From Prosapia bicincta (Eukaryota > Arthropoda > Insecta > Hemiptera > Cercopidae): DNA of 64,000 bases. Location of the stretch: positions 3,182,001 to 3,246,000 of the forward strand of contig JBAIZL010000058.1 in the NCBI GenBank assembly GCA_036971475.1. The letters are read 5' to 3'. Every line of letters begins with the position of its first letter. The first letter of the stretch is position 1. A program made the position numbers and the translations under genes. The notes beneath the pieces were generated by a model. That model was given only the letters and a program-made list of their open reading frames with translations. It was not told where the DNA came from and did no database searches. This document shows positions 33,870-47,191 of the stretch, in pieces.

Positions 33870-36800
33870 GTATGTTTATTATTACAAGAGGTAGTGGCAT
33901 ATTACCGCTTTTATTATTCAGAAGTTTAAAAAGAAAACGTACATATTCAACAAGCCAATTTGCAGCTCAATATGAGGCAATTCATATACCAACAACATTT
34001 TTTCAAAAGAGTGTTCTTGCAATTGGTTCATCATTAGTGACTCTCTTGGATCCAACTAGAGCAGGTAACTATATTAATATTAGTCCTTTAGGGATTTTGA
34101 TTTCTTCGATGAAGTTTACGTTTTTATGATACATATAAAATTCATTAATTTTGACATTTTTAAAAGATATTTTTAAATGATTGCATCACTTGACATATTT
34201 ATTTATTGAAATAATTTATAAATGGAAATGTTTTATTACTTGCTTGAAAGATACAGTAATACTCTGTTCAGGACTATAGTTGCATTCCACAGCTATACAG
34301 CACTAAAGAAATCAGCACTCTATGGGGTTGAAATACATTAGGTGTTAACATACATTTGATAGTACTGTAATATATTTTTTATTGTTTTTTTGCAGTTAAG
34401 CTTAAATATTTATTGAACCGGCTTCTAACTGCCTTAAAATTATGATTTCACATCTTAACTGATACTCTTCCTTAGTTTCTAAATTGAAAGTTTTCTAAGT
34501 AAACTTGAACAAAAAACGGTATTTTTACAATTGCTCGCTCAACAAGGCTGAGATGAAATGACTTCTCAAAATGATCACAGATGATTAATTTTTTGTATGA
34601 CAGATATCATGTTTTCTGTCACATATAACAAATCATTGTTAATTAAGAAGGTATTACAGTATAAGATTTAAATAAAAATGTTGTAGTAAAATTTAGCACC
34701 TGTTTGGTGTTGTTACACACTGAGCACATATGATTAATTGCTGTATATTTAACATTCTGTAGTGCTGGGTGTTTTATTGGTGATGCACAGGATTTTATGT
34801 TTAATTAAATAGAAAATACAAAATACCTCTAAAATATAACATATTATTTATAAAAATGTACACAATAACCAATAGAATAAAATTATGTAAAACAGAAACT
34901 TACCAAATTATATTTAAGTATAAAAAGCTGTCGATGAATAGAAAACACAAATTTTACTTGAAAAGGTTTTTTCCTTTTCATTTAATCTTAGAAACACCAT
35001 TGTACAATTTAGTCCAGAATATAAAAACTTATAACATAGATAGTTTATATTCAAAAATAATTAGTGTTTTTAACATAACACACACCACTGTAACCAAGAA
35101 AAATCAACAAAAATTTCACATTAATTATTTTCTAACTAGGTTTGTAGGATAACTTGTAAGCAGGCAAACCTGTTTTTCTTGGCAATTATTATCACTTAGG
35201 TTTACAAATATAAAATAAAAATCAAAATCATATTGGCCTATTTACACATTACATCTATGTACATGTCAATGCCTAATCTAAATCCGATTCTGCAGCATTT
35301 TTGTTGATGTCTTGCCGTTTATGGGTGGTAGCCTATAGATTAGCTGTTCAATATAATGAACCGTGCAGTTTTACAAAACGAACAAATAAATGGTGTAGGA
35401 CAATGTTTTTCTGGCTATTAGATGTAGCTGTAGTAAATAGTTTTACTATCTATAATAACAAAAAAAGGAAATGAAAGAAAATCCTGTTAAAAAAAATAGT
35501 TTCACCAAAACTTGGTGATATCAGGAATAACCCGTATAGTTAGAGGCCGTCAACTACTGACAAAGAAGAAAGACTGAATTGGAAATTACATTTAATCTTT
35601 TCCAATGATAAAAATACTTCTAAGGATTGTGTAGTTTGCAGTAACAGGAAGATAAAAGGAGGTAGATGGGAAACAGTATTTCACTACAAAACATGCGGCA
35701 GAAAACCAGGACTTCATCCGGAAGACTGTTTTCAAAGATATCATACTCTGCAAAATTACAAATAAGATAATAAAATCATGTACATACAGTATTAGTGAAT
35801 AAAAATAGCTTAGTTTACTAAAATCATGTAAGAGAAAACAAAGTTTTCCATAAACAATAATGCAACCTGCAGGTGAGGAATTTGTCCCAATTTAATTACA
35901 AGTGGGGAAGCAAAGCATGTTACAAAAATCCGAGCGCTAAGGGTTAAATAAAAGAAGAAAGTTATTTGTGGTTGAGAGGTTTCATTTATTTATGTTAAAC
36001 ATTACACCACAGTTGTTTTATACAGTTATAGTTAGAATTTGGGTTATCTAATCTCAATAAGTGGCAAAATGTTTAAATGTCTGCCTAAATTTCTAATTTT
36101 ATTAATCCAGTGTGAAGTTTCCATTTCTGTCCTTTAAATAATACCTAATTAATATTACTATATATTTTGAGATAATGTTGAGTCTGATAGGCAGACCCAC
36201 AAATCTTATACCAAAGATGTTGAAAGGTTGCTACATTTGTTATCTGTGGTGCTACTCTTTGCCATTTTAGTGTTTTAGTTTCAGCGTGATGATTATTGCT
36301 TAGTGTGATCAAAAACATTTTGTCTCAATAAGTTTTTCTTAAAATTACTACATTCAGTGTATCCAAATCTAGTGATTTACCCCAGGTAGTAAATTTGGTT
36401 TTTTCTTGAAACCTGTAGGTGGGTTGTCTTTAAATCGAAAAACATTTGAACGAAAACTTAGAAGACTGTAGTACTCTAGTTTTATAATTACTAACCATGA
36501 GTGATTTGACAGTGCTTATCATATTTTAGGAAAGTATTTATACTGACCCTCTACCTCCTGTCACACCTATTGTGATCCCTCAAGGAAAATTGCACAGTCA
36601 AATGGTCCCGGCTATAAAAGATTCTTTACAAATATATGCAGCTGAACTAAATACAAATTCAAAATATCATTTTCTTCTTCCTGCAGCAGTAGCCAAACCA
36701 TTTACATTTTGAAATTAAAATTTTATATGAAGATTTAAAAACATTCTGACCAACTATAATTAAAACTTACTTAACTAAGTGAATACATAGGGCTTACTTG

Positions 36801-39800
36801 CTGGCTAATGTTTCCTTTGATTGCTGTACCTGGTTTAATTTATTTAGCAATTGTAAGAAATTCATTTAAAAGGATATGTTATTTTAGCAAAAGAACTAAT
36901 TTATTTAAAATATTTAAATAGAAAGTTTAAAAACTGAATATGTTTAGAAGTATTAATAATGGAAAATTATTTGTAGCTGCATAAATTATGGCAAATCTTC
37001 GTACTGGGAGACCAAAAAAGTGACTGGATTAAGAATAAGTTAATTGAAAAGTATATTATATCATATAACAAAGTAATCAAGGAATTAAACATATTTAAAT
37101 AATTAACAAAAGTTTAATGAGTTTGGCCTGACATTTGTTAATTTTTATAAAAATTTGTTATATTACCTTTTGGGTTCCAGAATTGAAATATTCATGGTGA
37201 AAAATGATGTAAATTCCCTGGGATTCCAGACTTGAAAGACAATTGTTGATAGATAATGGTTGTTTTAAAAAATGTTTCTACATTTACGTAGAAGATACTG
37301 TTTCACAATATAGTTATCTATAAAACTCATTATTTGATGCCACAAAAGTGAATAGGCCTAAATGTATTTGTAAGTCATTACATTAAACAAATTTGAATAA
37401 AATAAAAATGATAATACAAAATTTCAGTTTAATGAAACAATGAAATCAAAATTAGAAAAAAAATTAAATATATATCGAGCGTCTCGTGGGTGAGATCGAA
37501 TTAATCCCATGGAAAAGTATATAGTCATACTGAGCGATAAGTAGTCACTTCAAAAGTGAAAGTATAATATTGCTAACAGAAGTTTTTGCAGCATTGTGAG
37601 TTCCTTCTCTATCCATCTACAAAGTATCTGTCATAACAGCTATTTGTTCTGTGATTAATGGCCAGTCAAGGTCTTCTAAGCTTATAAAATATATTACAGA
37701 TGTTTGCTTCTTGACCTACTTTAAAAAAATAACCAACTGTTTTATTAACAAATAAAATGCCTACTCAGGCAAATATGTATTACATGACATCAACTTCCAA
37801 GAAGACTCAATAACAAAACCTGGTAGAGTTGACTAAACAAGTAAACAATTGCTAGAGCAAAATGATAACACAAAAATTAACGATTAATGATTTTATTTAT
37901 TATAAAAAATAATAACAACTTTGAACTATAAGTTACCACTTCAAAAAAGTACTGATTAAGTTAAAGAGTTAACTTGCTTTTAAAAATTATTTTTAATCAT
38001 TAACGTTCTTAACATTTTAATCTCAAGGATGCTAATTTCCAATAAAATAACATACAGAGAAATAATAATACTGAACAAAATAATAATTAGTATAAATGTT
38101 CAGATGAATGTCCTTTAACATTATTACAATTTTAGCCGCAGTTAAATAATAACTAAAATTCATTTTAATACATTTACTTTATTTTGTTGTATTCTTCAAA
38201 TCATTATCTCAGTTATATGAGGAACTAATTGAAGCTAATTCTTTGTATATTAAAATTGTGTAACAATAAAAGTGTATTAATTATTAAGTGTAAAAATATT
38301 CTCATCGATTTTTTGTTCGTATCAATCGGTCTAACTTTTATTTTTGAATTTAACAAACAACTTTAAAAGTTGCCGAACCTATAATTTAAATGAATTTAGG
38401 GGAAACACATTATTCAAAAGTTAAAGTTTTCACATTTTACTTAAATTATTTGGGAAGTCATTTATTTATTTACATAATTCAAGGATTTATTTATTATCTT
38501 TGAATGTAAAATATTGTAATATCTAAACCTGCCAAATTATTATAAATAATTTGAAGATTTTATGAAGACAAAGTCTCTTTAAATAAACAAAGATAACTTG
38601 TAAATATAAACAAGGTTTTTATTCATTTTTCAAGAATTTATTGGAAATAAAAAACGACTCTTTGGAGAGTCAATTGTTCTTTATTTACTCTAGCGACAAA
38701 GTTTCAGCAACATGTTCATTGTCATCATCAAGCCTATGTACATATGGTTAGTAATAAATTTTAATTATTATTATATGGTATAAGTTTTCGATAATTATTA
38801 AAAAATTACTACTTATGTATTTGACTCTGTCATTTATAATAGGAATTAATAAGAAAAAAAAATAAATAAAACAAATAAAAATATATTTACAATCGCTTAT
38901 AAACAAAATCTAATAATATATATTAATGTTTATTACTATCCATATGTACACAAGCCTGATGATGCAAAAACTAGCTGCCACTGGAGAAAAAAAGGACAAT
39001 TGAGTCGCTAAACAGTTTTTTAAAAAAAATTTCCACTGTGAACAAGGTATTACCTAAAATATATATAAATAAATGAATGGACTAAACACTTTTAAATGTT
39101 TTAAACTTGCCTATAGTAGCACTTACTTTGCTTGTTGAGGAAGGCCGTTTTGGGAGATGTGTCCCTTTGTCAACTCAGACCTTGATTCTCAAGGTTTACG
39201 TAGGTTAGGGTGGGTGTGGGTGTATTTTGTGTGTATTAGGAGTTATGATGTCAAAAAGTGCGTGTGAGTTGTAATGTAATTGTGTATTGAGTATGTATGT
39301 AGGGTGTAGTTTGAAGTGCCTATATATTTCGTATTGTTCGGTTGTGTAGCGTTGGTTATTTCTGTGTTGTTTATGGAGAATTTGTAGGTTAGATGTTATG
39401 TCTATGTAGTCATGTTTTGTGGAGTTGAGATGATCGCCGAAGTTTGATTGGTAGTTATTGTTTTTTAGTGCTTTTATATGTTCTTGGTAACGTGTGTAGA
39501 ATGACCTCCATGTCTGGCCTATGTAAAAACTGGGGCATGAACTTCAAGTTAGTTTGTAAACTCCAGTGGTGTTGTAAATGTCGTTGATTTTGTTGTTGGG
39601 TTTAAATTGTTTGTTGAGAGTGTTGTGTGTGGAGTAAGCTATTTTGTAGTTGTATTTTCGTAATGTGTTGGTTAGATTGTGGGTTTTGGATGATCTGTAA
39701 GATGGATATCAAGATAAGAAACCTCAGACCAGATGTTTCGCCATTAAAGAATGGGGAATCTTATTCCAACTGTACCAACTCGGGGTGATTTGATGATAAA

Positions 39801-40615
39801 AAAATACCACATCATGAGTTTTCACCTTTCCACTTAGATCAAATTTCAATTCATCATTGAATATACAATATGATCAAAAAATCTGTCGTTGAGCAGCAGC
39901 ATTCCTTTTACAAAGTTGTACATTAACCATACTGTAATACATGGGTTTCCCTTGGGGGGGGGGCATGAAAGCAAGTCAGGGGGCACAAGACCAGTTGAAA
40001 AGTAATGAGATATATTTTCATTTAATTAAAATTTAGGTATATTAGCAAAATTTAAAACTAAATTTACACCTTTAATTTTTTCTATTTAGGTAATTTTATT
40101 GACCATGATGTTTAGAAAATTTAAATGAAATGTATGCATTTATAAAAGAAATATAAGTTAAGGTTGTGCAAATTTAGTAAATTGAAAATTAAATCAACAT
40201 AACAGCTTGAAAAGAATATTAGTACAACAGTGTCGTGAAACTAATGTTTGCCGTTCAATGTGGCAACGGCACCATAATGGACAAATCTTCATTTCGGATA
40301 AAACACTTAAGAGTCTTTCACAGGCAGCTATTCTATTATACTTGCCTTTTTCAAAAACCCACTTGCACGAAAAACATTTTCAGCACTTGTTGCAATAAAA
40401 ACAAAAAGTATGAACAAACTTGATGTTGCTAATGACTTGCGTTGTGCCATTACTAAAATACAATTTTAGATTGTTATGCGAGTGAAAAATATTCAAGCTC
40501 ATACATCTCACTAACAGATTTTCCTCTTAAAAGTTAAAATTTACCTTGCGATTTAAATCTTGAAATGTTATATCATGTTTCTTGTGAAAGTATGTATAAA
40601 TAAATAAATTATTAT

Positions 40616-40668
<53 letters not shown>

Positions 40669-43545
40669 AGTTTTTTTCATATGCCCATACCATTTATTTA
40701 TAGTGTAAAATGGAGGGGGCATGGGAGGCTTTCATTTTAAGAAGAGGGGGCATGGTAACAAAACGTTTAGGAACCCTTGGTCTAATAGAACTTACAATTG
40801 TAAATGATAAGAACATAGTTGTAAGCATCTTCTAAAACTCTCCAAACAGTTGCCGCTGAAATTAGTAATTCACAACTAGCATTCCAAAAGGATTGTTTTG
40901 AGGCTACATGTGAAAGACTAGCTCACTAGATCAACACATTCTTCTTAGTCATCATATATGAGGTCTGTTAAAAAAATACGCGGACTGTTTGAATTTCGCG
41001 GCTCAAGTTAGTTTCAGGAGAATCCGCTTGGTTTTGCTAGGTTCGTATAAATTATGCTGATTAAAGCGTGGTATTTCAGTTGCAGATATCTTCATTTGTT
41101 GATGAGTTACACACAGTTTAGTAAAGAGTGTTTTTTTCGTTTGTCGGATTGTAAAATGGACAGCCTGAAGGAGCAACGAATTGCTGTGAAATTTTATGTA
41201 AAACTAGAGAAATCTGCAACAGAAACATTTGCCATTTTCTTAACACGGCCTACGGCGATGTTGCCATGAAGCATACTGTATGTTTCAAGGGTGGCCGACA
41301 GTCGATTGATGACGATGAGCGTCCTGGTCATCCTTCAACGTCAACTGACGACCCATACATTGACAAAATCAACACCCTGGTGCGTGAAAATCGACGTCTG
41401 ACCATTAGGGAGCTTTCTGAAGAGTGTGGGATATCAGTCGGATCTTGTTACGAGATTTTGACTGAAAAATTGAAGATGCACCGCGTTGCTGCAAAATTTG
41501 TGCCACGCCTGATGAGTGACGACCAAAAAGACAATCGTGTCCGGGTTTGTCGAGAACTGCTTGATCGCTCAAATGACGATGAGAACTTTTTGTTAAGAAT
41601 TATAACCGGTGATGAATCATGGGTGTATGATTACGACATTGAAACGAAGGTCCAATCATCCCAATGGGTGAGTAAAACGTCCCCAAGACCCAAAAAAGCT
41701 CGCCAAGTTCGGTTGAATGTGAAGGCGATGTTGACTTTTTTTTTTTTGATGCTAAGGGTGTTGTTCACTACAAGTACCTCCCTGAAGGCTCTACAGTCAA
41801 CCAGATTACCTACATTGTAGTACTGAAATGTCTGAGGGACGCCGTCCGACGCAAAAGGCCAGAACTGTGGAGAAGTGATAACTGGTTTTTCCATCACGAC
41901 AACGCTCCAGCTCACTCAGCACTCAGAACTCATGAATTTTTGGCCAAACACTCGATCACTCTTCTTTTCCACCCCCCCCCCCCTACTCACCTGACCTTGC
42001 TCCTTGTGACTTTTTCTTATTCCCAAAACTCAAAAAACCCCTCAAAGGAAGAAGATTTGAAACGATTTTGGAGATTAAGGCAAATGCGATGAAGGAGCTG
42101 AAAGTAACTTCCAAATAAACTACATTTTTTTTATGACCTCAGTCCGCGTATTTTTTGAACAGACCTTGTACTCTTCTTATTACAAACAAAACTGTTGTTT
42201 TCAGTGTGATAGTTTTCAAGTTTCAGTTTTCAGTGATGTTTTCAGTTTTCAGTTTTGTTTTCAGTGATTGTTTTCAGTTTTCAAGTGATGATACTATTTA
42301 TTGATGTTATTATGACTTAGAAGTTTACTACAGAACTTAATATGGAGTGTTTGATAAACTTAACTACAAAATTTTGCCTTTGGAAACTTGAATACACAAA
42401 AAGCTTTCTGGGTAATAGTCACCATTTTGTAACAGAAAACTTGAATATTTATATTCATCATCATATTTGGTTGGTACAATATTCTACAAAATATTTTGTA
42501 GAAACTTTTCAGAGGAAATGAATTAAGTACTAAACAAATACATTTGTTTTCTATAAAATAGAAATAATTGTGACATATATAATAGGAGTAATAAAATTGT
42601 GTACATGTGAAGTGTAAATGTCTTTTTAATAATAATTTTAATCATCTGGCTCTAATTTCCTATTTTGTATTCAGCATTATTAATGTTTGCAACATTAAGG
42701 AAATGTTTTGATTCAAACTATGCAAATGTTCTTGAATTTTCTATTCCATTACGTTCGGTGAATCTTATTAATCACTTAAACAATAGTTTATCAGTATCCG
42801 AACTTTAAATTTAGTAAATTTATTAAAACTTACTAAGATTGAACGTTTTTGATTGCTATGTGTCCAGAAGACACTGATGAAGATCGCCACATAGCGATCA
42901 AAAATGTTCTGTCTTAGTAAATTTTAACAAATTTACAAAATTTAAAGATTAATATACAAATGTGCTTTGTAAAAACAAAATTCACTGGGTTTTGAAATGT
43001 TTCTCTAAAACACCTTAGATTATAAGTGAATAGTTTTGATTTTTGTTTTATTTAAATATATTTAAAACATTAGATTAAATGTTTAAGTAACAAATTTTGC
43101 CTACCAAGATTAAATATGATAAATGTAAGCAAAACTGTATAAGTAAACAAAAACATTTATAGTAATAAATTATGAATAATAAACTTTAAAATTAAATTTA
43201 TCAATTGATGTTTTTTTTGTTTTTCTCTTTAAAAACAAAGATTCCCTAACAATGCAATGAAAATTTGCACACTGCTTTTCTGTTGTTTGAAACATTGAGC
43301 TCATGTAACAAAAGAAAAAGTAGTTCTTTTTTGTATTCCAGATATGTTGTCAGCTCTTGGTGAAGTAACTGGAAAGGATGCTTTAAAGTACATGATGGAG
43401 AAAATGCTTCAAAGTACAGAAGGCCAAGAAATACTCAGGTTAGTAATTCTATTGCTTGTATATTACCGAAATGCGCCTCATCACTCAAGGTAAAATCATT
43501 GTACTTAATGGTGGATAAAATTACTTACAATAGTAATATATTAAC

Positions 43546-43601
<56 letters not shown>

Positions 43602-45923
43602 GTGATATGTTTTCTTGTAATATAGTTAATAAATTTAAAATATTTCAAAAACAAGAATAGTTTTAATACATATATTATTCAAAGCTTTTCACCGATAAAA
43701 CCGTACCAGCATCTTCAGGAAAAATAATTGTGTAACAAAATATTTTACAAAAATTAAATCATATGTACTACAAACGACTATATGTTTATAAGTATTGCAC
43801 TTTATGTAATTTATTCCATAACATAGATGACCTTATAAATAGTTTGGGGCCTTGATCTCACTTGAATCTTTTCATCAATTAATCTGGCTTTAACTTTATG
43901 TTTATAAATTTTTAATGTTTCACATACTCGTATATTCATCTTTAACCATTTGTTTAATTCTTTTATTAATTAAATATTTTCTATCTCAGGAAATTTGTGT
44001 CCATTATTATTACAATGAGTAGCTAAATTTGATTTGTATATGTTGGGTTAATTATAAGTGTTTAAATGTTCTTTGCATCTTTCTTTTAATTTGTTGTTGT
44101 TGTTTGTCCTACATATAATTTATTACAAGTTTGACATTTTATATTATATACACCATTTCTTTCATGGATATTATTTTGATTACTGTTATTATTTATTATA
44201 TTTTTAATTTTATTATCAGTTTTGTAAGTAATTTGTAAATTTTTTTCTTTAAATAATCTTGTAATTTTGTTTATTTCGTTACCAGTGAATGTAAATGTTG
44301 TCCAAATTTTTCCTTTTGTATTATTTACAAAGTTATTGTTGATTTTATGTTTTCTTATGATGTTATTATTTAATTTATCTATAGATTTTCTTTTATATCC
44401 ATTTTCTAATCCAATTTGATATATTATATTTTTCTCTTTCATTTGATCATTTATGTTCATTAGTATTTTGTACTTTTTATATAATAAATTATACAGCACT
44501 GCCATTTTTTGGTTATAAGAATGATTTTAATAAATTGGTATTATTTGATTTGTCTGCGTTGGTTTTTTATGTATATTATATTCAAATTTGTCATTGCTTC
44601 TAGTAATTGTAATATCTAAATAATTTAGTTTGTTTTATGATTCGAATTCATGAGTAAATTTTATATTTTCGTGTATATTATTTATACAATTTAATATTTC
44701 GTCAATATTTAAACCATTATTATTTGATATGTATAATCCATCATCTACATATCGAAACCAGTGTCCATTTTGATTGTATGTTTTAATAATCTTATCTATT
44801 TCAATGTCAATATTTTGTAAAAATATTTCCAATAATATGCTTGACATTGGAGAGCCCATTGTTAATCCATCGTTTTGTTTATAAATTTTAGTATTATATA
44901 AAAAATAATTTTGATTTAATATGATTTTTAATCTATTTATTATTTCTTGTGTTGATGTTTTATCTTGTTCACTTGTATCTATATTATTTTTTATTATTTA
45001 AAGTGTTTTCATTACAGGTATGTTATTATATATGCCAGTAACATCAAATGATATTAATTTGGTTTTATTAACAATTTTAATATCTTTTAATTTTTCAATA
45101 AGTTCAGTCAAATTTTTTATATTATGAGTATTATTTAATTTTACCATATCTTTAAGCAATAAAGCCAAATATTTTGAAATTTTATACGAAGGAGCAGTTG
45201 TATAATTTACTAGTGGCCTAATTGGTTTATCTTCTTTGTGCAATTTAATTAGTACATTTAATCTTGGAATTTTAGGATTCTCATTTATATAATTATTAAT
45301 ATATTTTTGATTAAATAATTTATATGATGTTTTTATTACATTTTTTTATTTCATTTTGATATTTGTCTGTGAGATCTCTATTTAGTTGTGTATATTGATT
45401 CTTAGATATATAATTTTCAGTTTTATTTGTATGTTCTTGTTTATCAATAATAATTACAGCATTACCTTTATCAGCTTTTGTCATAATAAAATCATTAATC
45501 TGTAATTTTTGTTTAATGTGATAAATTTGGGAGTATTGTTTTATGTGTTTATTATTATTTTTAATTAACTTTATTATTTCATGTGAAGTTTTAATTCGCA
45601 TATTCTCTTGTTCCTCTTCTTTTAATTTGTTGATTGCCAGTTCAGTATCTATTATTATTGTATCGATATTTCTTTTTATATCTTTTTTTAGGTTGATTTT
45701 ATTATTATTTTCTAAAATTTTTATTTCATTTTGGCTAAATATTATATTTGTTAAATTAACAAAATTGAGGTGAAACTTATGATAAATATCAGTAAATAAT
45801 TTGTGTAAAATATTTTGTTACATAATTATTTTTCCTGAAGATGCTGGTACTGATTTATGGGCGAAAAGCTTTGAATAATATATGTAATAAAACTATTCTT
45901 GTTTTTGAAATATTTTTAATTTA

Positions 45924-46018
<95 letters not shown>

Positions 46019-46906
46019 AGATAACAAACAATTTTAATTAATTTTTAAATTAAAATGAAGAATTAGATAATATTACAAAAATAGCAATAGAAAATGGATA
46101 CAACAAACACCTTATAAAAAACATATACAATAAATTTACAAAAAAACCTAACCTCAACACAACACTACAACCTGAACACAAAAATAATAAAAATAAAAAA
46201 ATCTACCTAAAATATAAATACACCAATAACAAAATAGAAAAACTAACAAATATATACAACAAAGAATACTATACTCCAACATACAAACCAAACAACAAAA
46301 TAATAAAATATCTTAACACAAACCACAAAACAAATACAGAAAAACATAACCTATCAGGAATTTACAAAATTACATGTAACGACTGCAACGCATTTTACAT
46401 AGGGAAAAAACCAGATCATTTAAAATAAGATTTGATGAACATTACAGAGCATTGAAAAATAAAAATATAAAAGTATCAAATGTTGCAGCACACCTAATAT
46501 CACATAAACATGAAATAACAAACTACGAAAATAACCTAACTATACTTGAAATAAATAATAACCCAATAGAATTAAACTCACTAGAAAAATACCACATTTA
46601 TAAAAACACACACAAAATTTTAATGAACCTACAGACCGCATATACACAAGACATACTATATAAAAACATTATACACGCAGATCAAGAGAAAATGCGTGTA
46701 ACGTCAACAAATACCAACATCACAGACCGAACATCTACACCAGAACAAATAATCTTCGACAATGGTCAAGTGACCGAAAGGTGCCTCATCACAACAAGGT
46801 AAAATTATTGCACTTAGTGGTGGATAAAAGTATTTACAATGGTAATATATCAACTTCATAAAGTCAGTACAACGGAAAAATAATGGACAACGTAAAATAT
46901 CAATAT

Positions 46907-46953
<47 letters not shown>

Positions 46954-47104
46954 TTTCACTTATGTACTTATGTACGTTCAGTATGCCGGAAGATGGAGGC
47001 ACTTACTAGTCTCTGAAAGCGCTCGCATAAATACCAAGTAAGATTCTTGCAAGTACATAAGTGAAAGTGATAAGTGTATACAAGAAAACAGTGTTGCATA
47101 ATCT

Positions 47105-47191
<87 letters not shown>

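Noticed and set aside
34856..35152. 98-codon open frame in COQ4 intron 1
   Set aside because: The composition is that of AT-rich random sequence, with no motif and no splice context.
41631..41915. Minus-strand open frame over the mariner transposase
   Set aside because: It is a shadow of the plus-strand transposase with no family motifs.
43599..45930. A functional Penelope-like protein gene
   Set aside because: The catalytic motifs are present, but several stops and frame breaks interrupt the reading frame.
45841..46041. Open frames made of repeated Tyr-Ile across (TA)n tracts (also 31259-31462, 47074-47262 and 13447-13632)
   Set aside because: They are translations of microsatellites and carry no coding signal.
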